Shown: positions 26,810 to 36,825, counted from the stretch's first letter. The stretch is 64,000 bases of DNA from Rhodococcoides kyotonense (GCF_900188125.1 NZ_FZOW01000008.1:231027-295026), one strand, 5' to 3'. Program-made: numbers and translations. The notes: generated by a model not told the origin, from the sequence alone.

Positions 26810-29026
26810 TCACAGGTTCTTGTGGCGGGGTCCGACGACGAGCGGAAGAATCCTGCCCGACGACCCACGCTCGGACCCGAGCCCCTGTGGATCCGCGACG
26901 CTCGCGAGGCCTGCGTCGAGATCGTTCTTCCACTCGTGCGCGACCTGCGCGTCGAGGGCGTCGATTCGAGCGAGCAACGGCGGATGCTGATCGGGCGGGC
27001 ACGACGCGAGCAACGTGACGAACAGCGAGCGCAGCCGTCGCTGCACCTGACTCGAATTGGTGCTGAAGTGCCGGATCTCGTCGGTCGCGATGGTGACGTA
27101 ATCGGCCCAGCTGCGACGCGTACCGCGTATACGAGTGGGTGCCGACTCGTCGGACTCGGACCGAACACGCGGCGCGATCGTCATCAACAGATCTTCCAGA
27201 TGATCGATCGCCTGCACGGCACGCCCTGGATCATTGATCGCAGGCGAGAGAGCTTTCAACGCGATGTCGACGATCGCCTGCAGCGCAGCCGCGGGACTGA
27301 CTGTCGGACTGTGTGTATCACCGAACACCAGGCACGCCATGAGCTGATGGGGCCGCACCCGCAGCTGCGGGCCGTCGATCACGAACAGCACCGCATCCTG
27401 CGCGACGAACTCCCCGATCGACGGCATCAACTCCACCGAGACTCCCCACTTGTCGGCGAGTCGCTCGATTCGAATCAGATTGACAGCGAGGAGGATTCGC
27501 CCTTCGGGTGACAGTTGCTTCAGGCGTACCGTCGTGCGGCCGGTCGGTTCGTCGGGAGGAAGGACGTACACGGGTGCAGGTGTTGGCGCCTCGTCCGACG
27601 CAGTCGACACCGACGGATACAGTCGGACGATCGACGTTCTGCCTTGCCCCGCAATCCATCTGAGCAGACGTGCGGAGTTCAACACGACGCCGACACGTGC
27701 AACGAGAGCGATGAAGAGGAACGCGCTGACGAAGGACAGCAGCACCGCAATCGACGTCGACAACACCGGCGCCGTCCATTCCCCCGACAACGCCAGATCG
27801 GCGGCGATGATGAGCGAGAACACGAACGTGGACAGGAACATTCCGATGGACCACCGCATCACGGCTTCCTGCTGCAACATCGGAACGACGCGCACCGAGA
27901 TCTGCGACGCGCCGAACTGCATCGCGAGTGTGATCGCAGTGAACACCAGACCCGTCAGCGTGATCATGCCACCGGCGATGACGCTGAGCAGCGTGGCCGT
28001 CGCACCGATGTCGAGCTCGCCTTCGATCGTGACGGCACCACCGGTCCCGGCCTCGTCGTCGAGAGCGACGAAGACGAACGCCAGCACGATCGACATCGTC
28101 ACGAGAAGGGCGGGCAGGCGCCATACGGGAGTCCGTTTCAGCCGCCGCCGCGTGCGACTCCACCGAACACCAGCCACCCATCGGTTGGGCAGCTTGCGGG
28201 ACGGCAGAACCACTGGCGTTTCGGCACTCTCGGGTGTCCTCTCGATCGGAACCCCGAACCGACCGGAGAGAGCTTCCTGCGCAACGATTTTCGCGCGGAC
28301 GACCGGTTCACGAAAACGCTTCTCACGATTGAAGGCTCGCGTCTGTTTCACCGGCTTGTCGGCGTACCTCCACCGTGCCCACGGCGACGACGGTCTGGCG
28401 ATGCGAATCGCTCCGACGACGAGTAACGGCACGAAGAACATGCCGACCAGCCCGGTCCACAGTTTCCCCTTCAGCAACGTGATCGCGGCCAGCACGAGTT
28501 GCGAGAAGATCCCTGCGAGCACCAGACCGAGTGTCAGCAGCGAGCGATCCTGCTGGTAAGCCTCGAAGTCTCCGGTGAAGCCGACCGGGTGGATTCCGAG
28601 CAGAAACAGAGCCGAGATCGCGAAGGCGACGAAGACCGCATCGATCGACGATCGCCCTTCCTCGGCCCAATAGACGTCGCGCAGATGCAGAATCAACGCG
28701 AACTCGTCGAGCATCAACGCACTGCCGACCCCGAACACACTCGCCAGGATGCAATTGACGACCGGCGTGTGGTAATTCGCGAGGGCGACGAGCGTGAACC
28801 CCGAGATCAAGACCATCACGAGTCCGAACATGACGTGGTGGATGTGCATCCCGCCGGGCGTGACGTTGCCCGGCCACCAGGACACTTCCGCGCGGATCAT
28901 GCGGACGCTGAACCGGATGAACAGAAATGCAAGCAGAAACGACACGAGCAGGAAGAACAGCGGAAGGCGGCCGGTGTCCACGACCGCTTCGGTGAACCAT
29001 TTCCCCATCACAGGCCTCTCGCTCAT
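26810..29026 (-). CDS. membrane protein fusing a HIHH-motif domain to DUF2254
   Basis: A 738-residue membrane protein with two parts. Residues 1 to about 215 hold six or so helices with GGMHIHHVMFG (HIHH at 61-64) and LMLDEFALILHLRDVYW. A basic linker covers about 216-310. From about 310 to the end it matches the DUF2254 family: four helices, including ATATLLSVIAGGMITLTGLVFTAI, then a long soluble tail with LSPAINDPGRAVQAIDHLEDL. The ATG at 29026 has AAGG directly against it; an ATG at 29008 after GAGAGG is an equally good start. It follows the GtrA-like gene by about 47 nt. Function unknown. Confidence 0.82.
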   Translation of the reverse strand: MSERPVMGKWFTEAVVDTGRLPLFFLLVSFLLAFLFIRFSVRMIRAEVSWWPGNVTPGGMHIHHVMFGLVMVLISGFTLVALANYHTPVVNCILASVFGVGSALMLDEFALILHLRDVYWAEEGRSSIDAVFVAFAISALFLLGIHPVGFTGDFEAYQQDRSLLTLGLVLAGIFSQLVLAAITLLKGKLWTGLVGMFFVPLLVVGAIRIARPSSPWARWRYADKPVKQTRAFNREKRFREPVVRAKIVAQEALSGRFGVPIERTPESAETPVVLPSRKLPNRWVAGVRWSRTRRRLKRTPVWRLPALLVTMSIVLAFVFVALDDEAGTGGAVTIEGELDIGATATLLSVIAGGMITLTGLVFTAITLAMQFGASQISVRVVPMLQQEAVMRWSIGMFLSTFVFSLIIAADLALSGEWTAPVLSTSIAVLLSFVSAFLFIALVARVGVVLNSARLLRWIAGQGRTSIVRLYPSVSTASDEAPTPAPVYVLPPDEPTGRTTVRLKQLSPEGRILLAVNLIRIERLADKWGVSVELMPSIGEFVAQDAVLFVIDGPQLRVRPHQLMACLVFGDTHSPTVSPAAALQAIVDIALKALSPAINDPGRAVQAIDHLEDLLMTIAPRVRSESDESAPTRIRGTRRSWADYVTIATDEIRHFSTNSSQVQRRLRSLFVTLLASCPPDQHPPLLARIDALDAQVAHEWKNDLDAGLASVADPQGLGSERGSSGRILPLVVGPRHKNL

Positions 29027-29073
29027 CCTTCATCGAGCGAGGTCAGCCTATCGCCGGGGCACCGGGACGTGCG

Positions 29074-29520
29074 TCAGAATACCCAACCGCGCAATGCGAG
29101 GAATCTCAGCGCGCCTGTCGCTGCGCTGACGCCGATGACGACCAGAATCTGCACGACGGCCGATGCGCCGGGAAAGAGAATGTGGACGGCTGCGAGTGCG
29201 GCCGTGCCGAGCGCGAGGCCGATGAGCGCGAGGCCGCCTGCTTCCCACTGGGCCTGGAACCAACCGACACGCTCGGCAGCGTGGAAAGTGTGACGCCGGT
29301 GCAGCTCGTTGGCGAGGACGGTACTGGCCGCGATGCCTGCGATGTTCGCGACGAAGGACCCAAGAGCTGCCAGGACGACGAACACGATGGCGTAGAGGAT
29401 GTTGCTCGTCGCTCCGACGAAGACGAAGCGAGCGAATTGCGCAACGGCGGACTCACCTCGCAGACGCGCCTTCAACCTCGGACCACATGCTTCGATCCGT
29501 GTGTCCGTGGCATCGCTCAC
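29074..29520 (-). CDS. GtrA-like membrane protein
   Basis: A protein of about 148 residues with four transmembrane helices and the GtrA pattern FARFVFVGATSNILYAIVF and ANELHRRHTF. GtrA proteins are thought to flip polyprenyl-linked sugars or help glycosyltransferases at the membrane. The start is uncertain: GTG at 29520 gives MSDATDT, and a TTG at 29532 would add four residues. It lies between a 55-residue membrane protein gene and the DUF2254 fusion on the same strand, presumably one operon. Confidence 0.85.
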   Translation of the reverse strand: MSDATDTRIEACGPRLKARLRGESAVAQFARFVFVGATSNILYAIVFVVLAALGSFVANIAGIAASTVLANELHRRHTFHAAERVGWFQAQWEAGGLALIGLALGTAALAAVHILFPGASAVVQILVVIGVSAATGALRFLALRGWVF

Positions 29521-29574
29521 GAATCCATACAACCGCAGAACCCGGCAGATCGGTCCCCGCTATGAGCTATGTCT

Positions 29575-29742
29575 CTACGACGAGCGCTCGTTCTCCAGCT
29601 TCTTACGAGAGCGACGAGTCAGATCGAAGTTCATGACGTCGGGCTTGACCGATGCGATGAACAGCATCGTGCATCCGAAGACGACGAGCACGATCGTGAG
29701 TACAACTACGACAAGTCCGATGAACGCGCCGATACTTTCCAT
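29575..29742 (-). CDS. 55-residue single-helix membrane protein
   Basis: An ATG at 29742 follows GGGAGG with 9 nt spacing. The product has one hydrophobic helix (about residues 5-31, FIGLVVVVLTIVLVVFGC) and a charged tail rich in Arg, Lys and Glu. No homologue is recognised by eye. It is the first gene of a probable operon with the GtrA-like and DUF2254 genes, and diverges from the SDR at 29852. Confidence 0.65.
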   Translation of the reverse strand: MESIGAFIGLVVVVLTIVLVVFGCTMLFIASVKPDVMNFDLTRRSRKKLENERSS

Positions 29743-29851
29743 TACTGCCTACCTCCCGTGTCGCCCCTTACCGTACTGGGCTGCCGAAGTTCGAGTCGAA
29801 CGCACCCCGAATCGGACATCACGCAGGCCCCGATCGTTGTAGCGTCCGACC

Positions 29852-30676
29852 ATGACTGGGCGGTTCGAGAACAGGCGGTTCGAGAACAAGGTCGCGTTCA
29901 TCACCGGTGCGGCTCGCGGCCAAGGAAGGGCCGAGGCAGTCCGGCTGGCATCGGAAGGCGCCGACATCATCGCCGTCGACGTCTGTACCGATTTCGCGTC
30001 GACGAGCTATCCCGGCTCCACCCCAGCCGACCTCGCCGAGACGGTCGCGGCAGTCGAAGCACTCGACCGCCGCGTCGTCGCGACGCAGACCGACGTCCGG
30101 GACTTCGACGCGTTGTCCGACGCCCTGGCCGACGGCGTCGCACAGCTCGGGCGGCTCGATGTCGTCGTCGCGAACGCGGGCATCTGTTCGGCATCGATGT
30201 CGTGGACGATCACGCCGGAGCAGTGGAAGGAGACGCTCGACGTCAATCTCACCGGCACGTTCCACACCGCGAAGGCGGCGATCCCGATTCTGCTCGAACA
30301 GGGAACCGGAGGGTCGATCGTGCTGACGAGTTCCGTCGCCGGGTTACGAGGCCTTCCCTTCCTCGCTCACTACGCGGCATCGAAACACGGCATCGTCGGA
30401 CTGTGCCGGTCGATGGCCAACGAGCTCGGCCAGTACGGCATACGCGTCAACACCGTTCATCCGCACGGTGTCGAGACCGGAATGCAGCCCGCCGACATGA
30501 TGGAGTTGCTGAGCGAACACGGTGCTGCGCTCGGTCCCATCTTCATGGGGTCTCTGCCCGACACGATCAGTCAGCCCGAGGACATCGCCGCGGCCGTCGC
30601 ATGGTTGGCGTCCGACGAAGCACGGCATGTGACGGGCATTCAGTTGCCGGTGGACCTGGGCACGCTCACTCGGTAG
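29852..30676 (+). CDS. mycofactocin-type SDR oxidoreductase
   Basis: A 274-residue short-chain dehydrogenase of the actinobacterial subgroup whose NAD is thought to stay bound and be recycled by mycofactocin. Signatures are [28 protein letters not shown], a long insert before [16 protein letters not shown], and [11 protein letters not shown]. It has the typical [12 protein letters not shown] and MGSLPDT blocks. The N-terminus carries a tandem duplication ([10 protein letters not shown]) matching a 15-bp DNA repeat at the start. No mycofactocin biosynthesis gene is in the window. It overlaps the end of the convergent ferredoxin-type subunit gene by 11 bp. Confidence 0.88.
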   Translation: MTGRFENRRFENKVAFITGAARGQGRAEAVRLASEGADIIAVDVCTDFASTSYPGSTPADLAETVAAVEALDRRVVATQTDVRDFDALSDALADGVAQLGRLDVVVANAGICSASMSWTITPEQWKETLDVNLTGTFHTAKAAIPILLEQGTGGSIVLTSSVAGLRGLPFLAHYAASKHGIVGLCRSMANELGQYGIRVNTVHPHGVETGMQPADMMELLSEHGAALGPIFMGSLPDTISQPEDIAAAVAWLASDEARHVTGIQLPVDLGTLTR

Positions 30677-31124
30677 CGCGCAACTCCGCGGCTCTGGCGA
30701 TCGCGCGTCGGATACGGAAGTACGTGCCGCATCGGCAGACGTTCTCGATGCGGTCGATGTCCTCGTCGGTCGGTTCGGCTGTGCGTTCCAGAAGTGCGGC
30801 GGCGGCCATGATCTGGCCGGGTTGGCAGTACCCGCATTGGGCGACGTCCTCGTCCAGCCACGCCTGTTGGACCGGATGCAGGGTGTCGCCGTCGGCGAGT
30901 CCTTCGATGGTGGTGACGTCGCGACCTTCGACGTCCGAGACGGGCGTGATGCACGGCAGCACCTCCTCGCCGTCGAGGTGACTGGTGCACGCGTGACACA
31001 CCCCGATGCCGCATCCGTATTTGGGCCCGCGCACACCGAGCTTGTCGCGGAGCACCCATAGCAGCGACAGGTCGTCGGGTGCATCGACCGCGACCGGGCG
31101 TCCGTTCACCGTGAACTCGTGCAT
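30666..31124 (-). CDS. iorA: [2Fe-2S] subunit of molybdenum hydroxylase (IorA-like)
   Basis: A 152-residue two-cluster iron-sulfur protein from the ATG at 31124 with GAAGGA upstream. The plant-ferredoxin-like cluster uses C38, C43, C46 and C58 (CGIGVCHAC). The second, all-helical cluster uses C97, C100, C130 and C132 (CGYC and CRC). It passes electrons from the molybdenum subunit encoded 19 nt upstream. It has no export signal of its own, so it would be carried out with the Tat-tagged partner. Confidence 0.9.
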   Translation of the reverse strand: MHEFTVNGRPVAVDAPDDLSLLWVLRDKLGVRGPKYGCGIGVCHACTSHLDGEEVLPCITPVSDVEGRDVTTIEGLADGDTLHPVQQAWLDEDVAQCGYCQPGQIMAAAALLERTAEPTDEDIDRIENVCRCGTYFRIRRAIARAAELRATE

Positions 31125-31143
31125 GTGTCGTCCTTCGCTCGGA

Positions 31144-33276
31144 TCATCGGGGAAACGGTTCGAAGTCGACGTCGAAGCGAATCGGGAACGACGACACCGG
31201 ATCGCCCGTCGCGCGGGCGTATGCGTTGGCGACGGCTCCGACGGCGGCGGGCACACCCAGTTCGCCTGCGCCCCCTGGCTCCTCGGCGCCGTCGATCACG
31301 ATCACCTGCACGTCGAGAGGCGAATCCCGTTGCCGTGCATAGTGGAACTGCGAGTAGCTACCTTCCAACGGTAGGCCCTTGTCGATGTGCACGCCCGCCG
31401 ACAGTGTCGTGGAGATGGCGTCCGTCAGGCCGCCGAGCATCTGCGCCTTCAGTCCCGACGGATTGATCGCCTGACCGACGTCCACTGCGACGACGGCGCG
31501 CCTCACGCGCGGGTGCGACGGATCGGTGACATCGATGTCCACGACGCATGCCGTCGAGGATCGATACTCGGCGTGGAACCCGACTCCCTGCGCCCAGCCG
31601 TCGGGCATGGCTTTGCCCCAACCACTTTCGCGAGCTGCGGCTTCGAGGACAGCGCGGTGCCTCGCGTCGGCCAGATGCGTACGACGCAACTCGACCGGGT
31701 CCACGCCGAGCGCGATGGCGATGCGATCGACGACGATCTCCGCGGCGCCGCGACTGTTGGCCGAATAGACCGAGCGCCAACTCCCGGTGTGCATCGGCAG
31801 ATCCACCTCGACGAGACTTTCGAGAACGTCACCGAACTCGTACGGATTGGCGACGGTGCGCGCGAACACGGATCGGCCCGACCCACCGGAACTCACCGAT
31901 GCCGTGAGCATTTCACCGAGACCGTGCCCGAAGTCGGTGGTCACCGCAGCCAGTCGATGTTCGAACGACACAACGGAATTCGCCTGTATCCCGACCCGAA
32001 AACGATGGTGCGACGCCGGCCTGACGCGGCCGTGCCTCATGTCGTCGACCCGCGTCCACATCAGTCGCACGGGACGCCCCATCGCCCGGGAAACGCGAGC
32101 GGCTTCCATCGGCGCGTCGAAGAAGAGTCTGCGACCGAACGATCCACCGCCGTTGACGACGTGCACCACGACGGCACTCGCGGGCAGACCGAGCATCCGA
32201 GCGATGGCCTGTTTCGCGACGATCGGGGTCTGCATCGACGCCCATATCTCGGCGCGATCCGAACGCACATCTGCAACAGCGGAATTGGTCTCCATCGCGG
32301 CGTGCGGCACGAAGGCGAAATCGAACTCCGCGTTCAGATCCCCGGTCGTCGTGAACGGTTGCACTGCGTCGGCCAGACGTGCACGGATACTGTCGTCGTT
32401 CTCCGATTCCAGTGCACCCGAATGCCATTCGACGACGGCAGCATTCGCGGCGTCGATGGCCTGACCGAACGTCTCGGCCATGACAGCGACGCCCGTCGGG
32501 ATCACCGCGACGTCGAGCACGCCTGCCATGTCCCGGAGGGCGCCCTCGTCGACCGAGATCACCGAGCCTCCGATCGTCGGCGGCCGACGCACGACGACGG
32601 GATGTGCATCCGGGACGTCGAGATCCATCGCGTACTGCGTTCTGCCGGTGACGATGTCGCGCGCGTCGGTTCGGTGCGGCGAGGTACCGATGACGGTCTG
32701 TGCGCCAACAGATTTGGGCTGCGACGGCAGGGTTGCCAGCAGTGGGTTCGCGGCGTCGCGGGCGACGTTACCGATGCCCATCGTTCGTCCGTCGGCGCAG
32801 GTGATGACGCCGTCGGCGATCGAAATCGCTGCCGGTAGGACCAGCCAGCGGGCCGCAGCGGCGGCGACGATTCGCGCCCGTACCGCTGCCGCCGTCGAGC
32901 GCACCGGCCAGTACAACGACCGAATCGAGTTGGAACTGCCGGTGAGTTGACCGAACAGCAGCTCAGGACGGGCGTCGGCCAGCGTGGTCTCGACCGCACC
33001 CAGGGGAACGTCCAACTCTTCGGCGACGAGCATGGCCACCGACGTCGTCAGACCCTGACCGACTTCGGCACGCGGCAGTACCAGGCCCACCGTGCCGTCC
33101 GGCCGGACATCGACGACGGCCAGCAGATGCTCGGTCGGCCGACCCGCCTCGATCAACACCTCGCCCAGATCCATCGCAGGCGCCGCCTCGGCAGTGCTGG
33201 TCGCCGCCATCGTCAGGGTCGGCGCCAACAGAAGCGTCGTCAGGAACGACCGGCGGCTCACCTGCATGCCGCTCAC
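31144..33276 (-). CDS. iorB: molybdopterin-dependent aldehyde/isoquinoline-type oxidoreductase, large subunit
   Basis: A 710-residue molybdenum hydroxylase subunit with a Tat signal ([13 protein letters not shown] near residues 7-18, AEAAP cleavage region). It lacks separate FAD domains, like IorB and other periplasmic aldehyde or N-heterocycle oxidases. The substrate channel region [16 protein letters not shown] and the active-site Glu in [18 protein letters not shown] are intact. It should hydroxylate an aldehyde or heteroaromatic ring using water. The start may be GTG 33276 or ATG 33267. No cytochrome electron acceptor or XdhC-type chaperone is adjacent. Confidence 0.87.
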   Translation of the reverse strand: MSGMQVSRRSFLTTLLLAPTLTMAATSTAEAAPAMDLGEVLIEAGRPTEHLLAVVDVRPDGTVGLVLPRAEVGQGLTTSVAMLVAEELDVPLGAVETTLADARPELLFGQLTGSSNSIRSLYWPVRSTAAAVRARIVAAAAARWLVLPAAISIADGVITCADGRTMGIGNVARDAANPLLATLPSQPKSVGAQTVIGTSPHRTDARDIVTGRTQYAMDLDVPDAHPVVVRRPPTIGGSVISVDEGALRDMAGVLDVAVIPTGVAVMAETFGQAIDAANAAVVEWHSGALESENDDSIRARLADAVQPFTTTGDLNAEFDFAFVPHAAMETNSAVADVRSDRAEIWASMQTPIVAKQAIARMLGLPASAVVVHVVNGGGSFGRRLFFDAPMEAARVSRAMGRPVRLMWTRVDDMRHGRVRPASHHRFRVGIQANSVVSFEHRLAAVTTDFGHGLGEMLTASVSSGGSGRSVFARTVANPYEFGDVLESLVEVDLPMHTGSWRSVYSANSRGAAEIVVDRIAIALGVDPVELRRTHLADARHRAVLEAAARESGWGKAMPDGWAQGVGFHAEYRSSTACVVDIDVTDPSHPRVRRAVVAVDVGQAINPSGLKAQMLGGLTDAISTTLSAGVHIDKGLPLEGSYSQFHYARQRDSPLDVQVIVIDGAEEPGGAGELGVPAAVGAVANAYARATGDPVSSFPIRFDVDFEPFPR

Positions 33277-33421
33277 TGTAGAGGATTCCTCGGTCCGGGA
33301 TACCCCTGCTCACGACCCCGAGTTCGACGACGGGGAAATGGGGGACAGCCCCGATGGTGCCTGGGCCTCGATCGCGACACGATCGATACACACCGAATCG
33401 ATCCCTACACAAGGAGTAACC

Positions 33422-33700
33422 ATGTCCCGCACCCTTTTTCGTACCCTTGCGACGGCCGCGGCGATCGGCGTGATCGGAATCGGCAGCGCCGCAGCGGCTT
33501 CTGCGGACACCGTCGTGAAGCCAGGAACGGAAGAAGGCGCCTACTGCAGCGTCGCGCACGACGACGGCACCGTGAGCCATTTCCAGACTCCCGCCCAATG
33601 CCTGCAGGCCCAGGTCGCGATCAACATCGCAGAACGCAAGGCCGCGGCGGAGGAAGCGCGTCAGGAACGCGCGGATGCCCGTCAGGCAGAGAGGAATTGA
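33422..33700 (+). CDS. small secreted protein
   Basis: A 92-residue protein with a clear signal peptide ending at AAAASA (cleavage about residue 28) and an AAGGAG site before the ATG. The mature part is about 64 residues: a domain with two cysteines (AYCSVAHDDGTVSHFQTPAQCLQAQ), then a highly charged helical tail (ERKAAAEEARQERADARQAER). No known family is recognised. Its 3' end overlaps the convergent FMN-binding protein gene by 19 bp. Confidence 0.72.
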   Translation: MSRTLFRTLATAAAIGVIGIGSAAAASADTVVKPGTEEGAYCSVAHDDGTVSHFQTPAQCLQAQVAINIAERKAAAEEARQERADARQAERN

Positions 33701-34281
33701 CGGGTTTCTTTCAACTCGACTGTCATGTCCCGAGATGTGGGCACCGAATCCTGATCGACCCACTGCTCGCTGTCCCACAGTCCCGACCGCTGGAAAGCTC
33801 GGGGACAGTGAGCGAAGATCTCGTCGATCTCGACGACGAGGGCAAGCTTCGGTCGCGCCTCCGAGCCCTCGAGCAGATCGAGAATTTCCGGAGACGTCGA
33901 CAGCGTCGCCCGACCGTTGACGCGGACCGTGTGCGAGACACCCGGCACGACGAACAGCAGACCCACGTGTGGATTCTCGAGCACGTTGCGGAAGTTGTCG
34001 ACGCGCCGGTTACCCGGCCGATCCACGACGGCGATCGTTCGGTCGTCGAGATGAAGGACGGCGCCCTTCGCCTCGCCGCGCGGACTGACGTCGCACGCTC
34101 CCGATCCGTCGGACGTCGCGAGCAGCATGAAACGGGCCTCGTCGAGGTAGGCACGCACCGCGGGGGTGACCGCGCGGCCGACCTTCGTGACCACCAGCTC
34201 GGACGGCTCGCCGACGATGTTCTCCAACTCCGAGACCGAAGAAATCACGTGGGCGAAGGCGGCATCACGAAGCGTCGTCAT
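33682..34281 (-). CDS. pyridoxamine 5'-phosphate oxidase-like FMN-binding protein
   Basis: A 199-residue flavin-binding split-barrel protein from the ATG at 34281. Blocks typical of the DR2398-like subgroup (TIGR04025) are visible: ARFMLLATSDGSGACDVSPRG, DRPGNRRVDNFRNVLENPHVGLLFVVPG and HCPRAFQRSGLW. These proteins bind FMN and probably reduce or oxidise small substrates; none is defined here. It is divergent from a pirin gene at 34367 and may share its control region. Confidence 0.85.
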   Translation of the reverse strand: MTTLRDAAFAHVISSVSELENIVGEPSELVVTKVGRAVTPAVRAYLDEARFMLLATSDGSGACDVSPRGEAKGAVLHLDDRTIAVVDRPGNRRVDNFRNVLENPHVGLLFVVPGVSHTVRVNGRATLSTSPEILDLLEGSEARPKLALVVEIDEIFAHCPRAFQRSGLWDSEQWVDQDSVPTSRDMTVELKETRQFLSA

Positions 34282-34336
34282 ACGCCCAACCCTAATCCGG
34301 GAATACGTGCGCGAAGATTCGGTTACACGTGGCATA

Positions 34337-34350
34337 GTTGAAGCGTCAAC
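34337..34350. promoter_or_regulatory. GTTGA-AGCG-TCAAC dyad, MarR-like operator candidate
   Basis: A perfect 5-bp inverted repeat (GTTGA/TCAAC, 4-nt spacer) lies 17 nt before the pirin start and overlaps a CATAGT -10-like element at 34333-34338. TTGA-N4-TCAA spacing is common for MarR-family sites. No MarR gene is nearby. Confidence 0.4.
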
Positions 34351-34366
34351 CAACCGAGGAGTCCCG

Positions 34367-35326
34367 ATGCCCGCTGTGACAGTCGACAACATCCTTGCCC
34401 TCCCCCGAATCCCGCTGCCCGACGCCACCGCGACCCCGCGGCCGGTCAAGTCCGTCACCACGGCACCTACCGGGTACGAGGGTGAAGGATTCCCGGTTCG
34501 TCGTGCCTTCGCAGGCATCGACCTGCCCGCACTCGACCCCTTCATCCACATGGACCAGATGGGTGAGGTGAACTACGCACCGGGCGAGCCGAAGGGCACC
34601 CCGTGGCACCCCCACCGTGGATTCGAGACCGTCACCTACATGATCGACGGAATCATGGAGCACCAGGATTCGCACGGCGGCGGCGGAATCATCGGCGGCG
34701 GTGACACCCAGTGGATGACGGCAGGCGCGGGAATTCTGCACATCGAGGCCCCGCCGGAGCACCTCGTGCAGTCCGGTGGACTGTTCCACGGCGTGCAGCT
34801 GTGGGTGAACCTGCCGCGCGACAACAAACTGGCGACGCCGCGCTACCAGGACATCACGGGTAACAAGGTGGCTCTGCTGTCGACCGACGACGGCGGTGCA
34901 CTCGTGCGCGTCATCGCGGGTGAGGTCGCAGGCCATCAGGGTCCGGGGTCGACGTACACCCCGATTGCGCTCACCCACGCGACTGTCGCACCCGGCGCAT
35001 CGGTGTCGCTGCCGTGGAACCGCGACTTCAACGCCCTCGTCTACGTTCTCGCAGGCGAAGGGACCGTCGGGGCGGACAAGCGTCCGATCCGCATGGGCCA
35101 GACCGCGCTGTTCGGCCGCGGCGACACCATCGAGTTCTCCGCGTCGGACGCGCAGGATTCACGGTCGGAGACGCTCGAGGTGTTCGTGCTCGGCGGCAAG
35201 CCGATTCGCGAACCCGTCGCGATGGCAGGTCCGTTCGTCATGAACACCAAGGCCGAGGTCGTCGAGGCGTTCGAGGACTACCAGGCGGGTCGATTCGGTG
35301 TGGCTGTGCCACCCGTGCACGGGTAG
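34367..35326 (+). CDS. pirin family protein
   Basis: A 319-residue bicupin from the ATG at 34367, with GAGGAG upstream. The metal site of the N-terminal cupin is visible as WHPHRGFETVTYMIDG and the HxE pair in AGILHIEAPPEH. The C-terminal cupin ends in LEVFVLGGKPIREPVAMAGPFVMNTK, the pirin_C block. Bacterial pirins include quercetin dioxygenases and regulators of metabolism; no function can be chosen. A second, shorter pirin is encoded 1.5 kb downstream. Confidence 0.9.
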   Translation: MPAVTVDNILALPRIPLPDATATPRPVKSVTTAPTGYEGEGFPVRRAFAGIDLPALDPFIHMDQMGEVNYAPGEPKGTPWHPHRGFETVTYMIDGIMEHQDSHGGGGIIGGGDTQWMTAGAGILHIEAPPEHLVQSGGLFHGVQLWVNLPRDNKLATPRYQDITGNKVALLSTDDGGALVRVIAGEVAGHQGPGSTYTPIALTHATVAPGASVSLPWNRDFNALVYVLAGEGTVGADKRPIRMGQTALFGRGDTIEFSASDAQDSRSETLEVFVLGGKPIREPVAMAGPFVMNTKAEVVEAFEDYQAGRFGVAVPPVHG

Positions 35327-35342
35327 TGACAACGGGGTGTAA

Positions 35343-36716
35343 CTACGCACGCACGGGTGGCGCCAGCCGCCCGACGGCGCGCATCGGCAGATCCAACCAG
35401 GTCGGCCGATTGCGCGCCTCGTACACCGCCTCGTAGACGGCCTTGTCCAGCTCGTAAGCACCGAGCAGGGTCGCGTGGTCTCGCGGGTCGTGCCCGGCTA
35501 CCTCGGCGTACCCGTCGCAGAATGCCTCCGAGTTGCGCGCAGCCCACGCCGACGCACGGGCATACGTCTCGTCGGTCGCGTCGGCGTCGCCGAGGAGCAG
35601 GTGGTGAGCGGCGTAGTCGAACGACCGCAGCATGCCCGCCACGTCGCGCAGCGGACTGTCCATCCGCCGTCGCTCGTCGAGGGATTTCGCCGGCTCACCC
35701 TCGAAGTCGATGAGCAACCACGTCGACGGTGTTCGCAACACCTGGCCGAGGTGGAGGTCTCCGTGAATGCGCTGCATCGAGGTGGGTCCGCTCGCCTCGG
35801 CTCGCGCGATCAGTTCGCGCGCCGCAGGGAGATGTTCGGCCAGCTCGGGAACCACAGCCACCGCGCCTTCGACGCGTCCGAGAATGTCGGCGACGGTCGA
35901 CGACGCGTCGCGCTCGTCGGTTCCGAGCTCCCGTGCCAGGTCGGCATGAACATGCGCGACGGCTGCTCCCAGCTCCCGCGCTTCGGGCGCGAAGTCCGAG
36001 TCCATCTCCTCCGGGACACGGTCGCCGGCGAGAAGATCACGGACGCTGGCGAGGGCCGTCGTCCACCCTTCGTCGGAGTCGGCGGCGAAATCCTGAGCCA
36101 TCCCGAGCATCGACAGTTCACCGTCGGAGCCCGTCTCGATCCACGCCCGCAGCGGTGCGACGTAGGTACAGTCGGCTTTCGCAAGCGCTCGATGCAGCTC
36201 GATGTCGGGATTGATTCCCGTGGAGATCCGACGAAACAGCTTGAGCAGCAATACTTCACCGAGTATCACCGACGTGTTCGACTGCTCGGCGCCGAGAACT
36301 CGACCCACCATCCCGATATCGATGCCTGCGCCGGGGACGGTGCGGAAGTCGATGGGGCCGATCGATCCGGCCGACGCCAGCGCATCGGAGTACAGGGCGA
36401 TGATCTCGGCGTCGCGCAGACCGTCGTAGACGAATTGCCCTGTCGAGAGCGGGAGTGACCACGCCATCAGGTCCTCCGCTGGGGCGTCGCGAAATCCCAG
36501 CGGAACCTGGTATTGCTGCACGTCGCCACCGACCGATTCGACGTCGACCAGCAGGTGTTCGACGCGCACTCCTGGCCGTGAACCGAGATCGACCCTGGCC
36601 ACGATGTTCAACGACGCGATCGCTGCGCCCTTGGCCGCGAACCATCGTTGCTGAGGTAGCCAGGACAGCAGGGCTTGTTCGAGCGCTTCGGTATCGACAT
36701 TCGCCTTGTCGGTCAT
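35343..36716 (-). CDS. mak: maltokinase
   Basis: A 457-residue aminoglycoside-phosphotransferase-like kinase of the Mak/Pep2 family. It phosphorylates maltose to maltose 1-phosphate for the GlgE glucan pathway. The N-terminal cap begins with LLSWLPQQRWFAAKG. The catalytic loop is HGDLHLGQVL, the metal-binding motif DFEGEPAKSLDERR, and the C-terminus has YELDKAVYEAVYEARNRP. The ATG at 36716 gives the family length; a GTG 36 nt upstream is less likely. Trehalose synthase and GlgE genes usually lie beside or fused to it; neither is in this window. Confidence 0.9.
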   Translation of the reverse strand: MTDKANVDTEALEQALLSWLPQQRWFAAKGAAIASLNIVARVDLGSRPGVRVEHLLVDVESVGGDVQQYQVPLGFRDAPAEDLMAWSLPLSTGQFVYDGLRDAEIIALYSDALASAGSIGPIDFRTVPGAGIDIGMVGRVLGAEQSNTSVILGEVLLLKLFRRISTGINPDIELHRALAKADCTYVAPLRAWIETGSDGELSMLGMAQDFAADSDEGWTTALASVRDLLAGDRVPEEMDSDFAPEARELGAAVAHVHADLARELGTDERDASSTVADILGRVEGAVAVVPELAEHLPAARELIARAEASGPTSMQRIHGDLHLGQVLRTPSTWLLIDFEGEPAKSLDERRRMDSPLRDVAGMLRSFDYAAHHLLLGDADATDETYARASAWAARNSEAFCDGYAEVAGHDPRDHATLLGAYELDKAVYEAVYEARNRPTWLDLPMRAVGRLAPPVRA

Positions 36717-36825
36717 AGGTGTGTTTCTACCCGGTGGCCGGGTTTCACACACCCGGGCGCAGTCGTCGCGCGAAAGTTATACGGACCGTGCTGTGCTCCG
36801 TGCGGGCTACTCGTACAGTGGTGCC

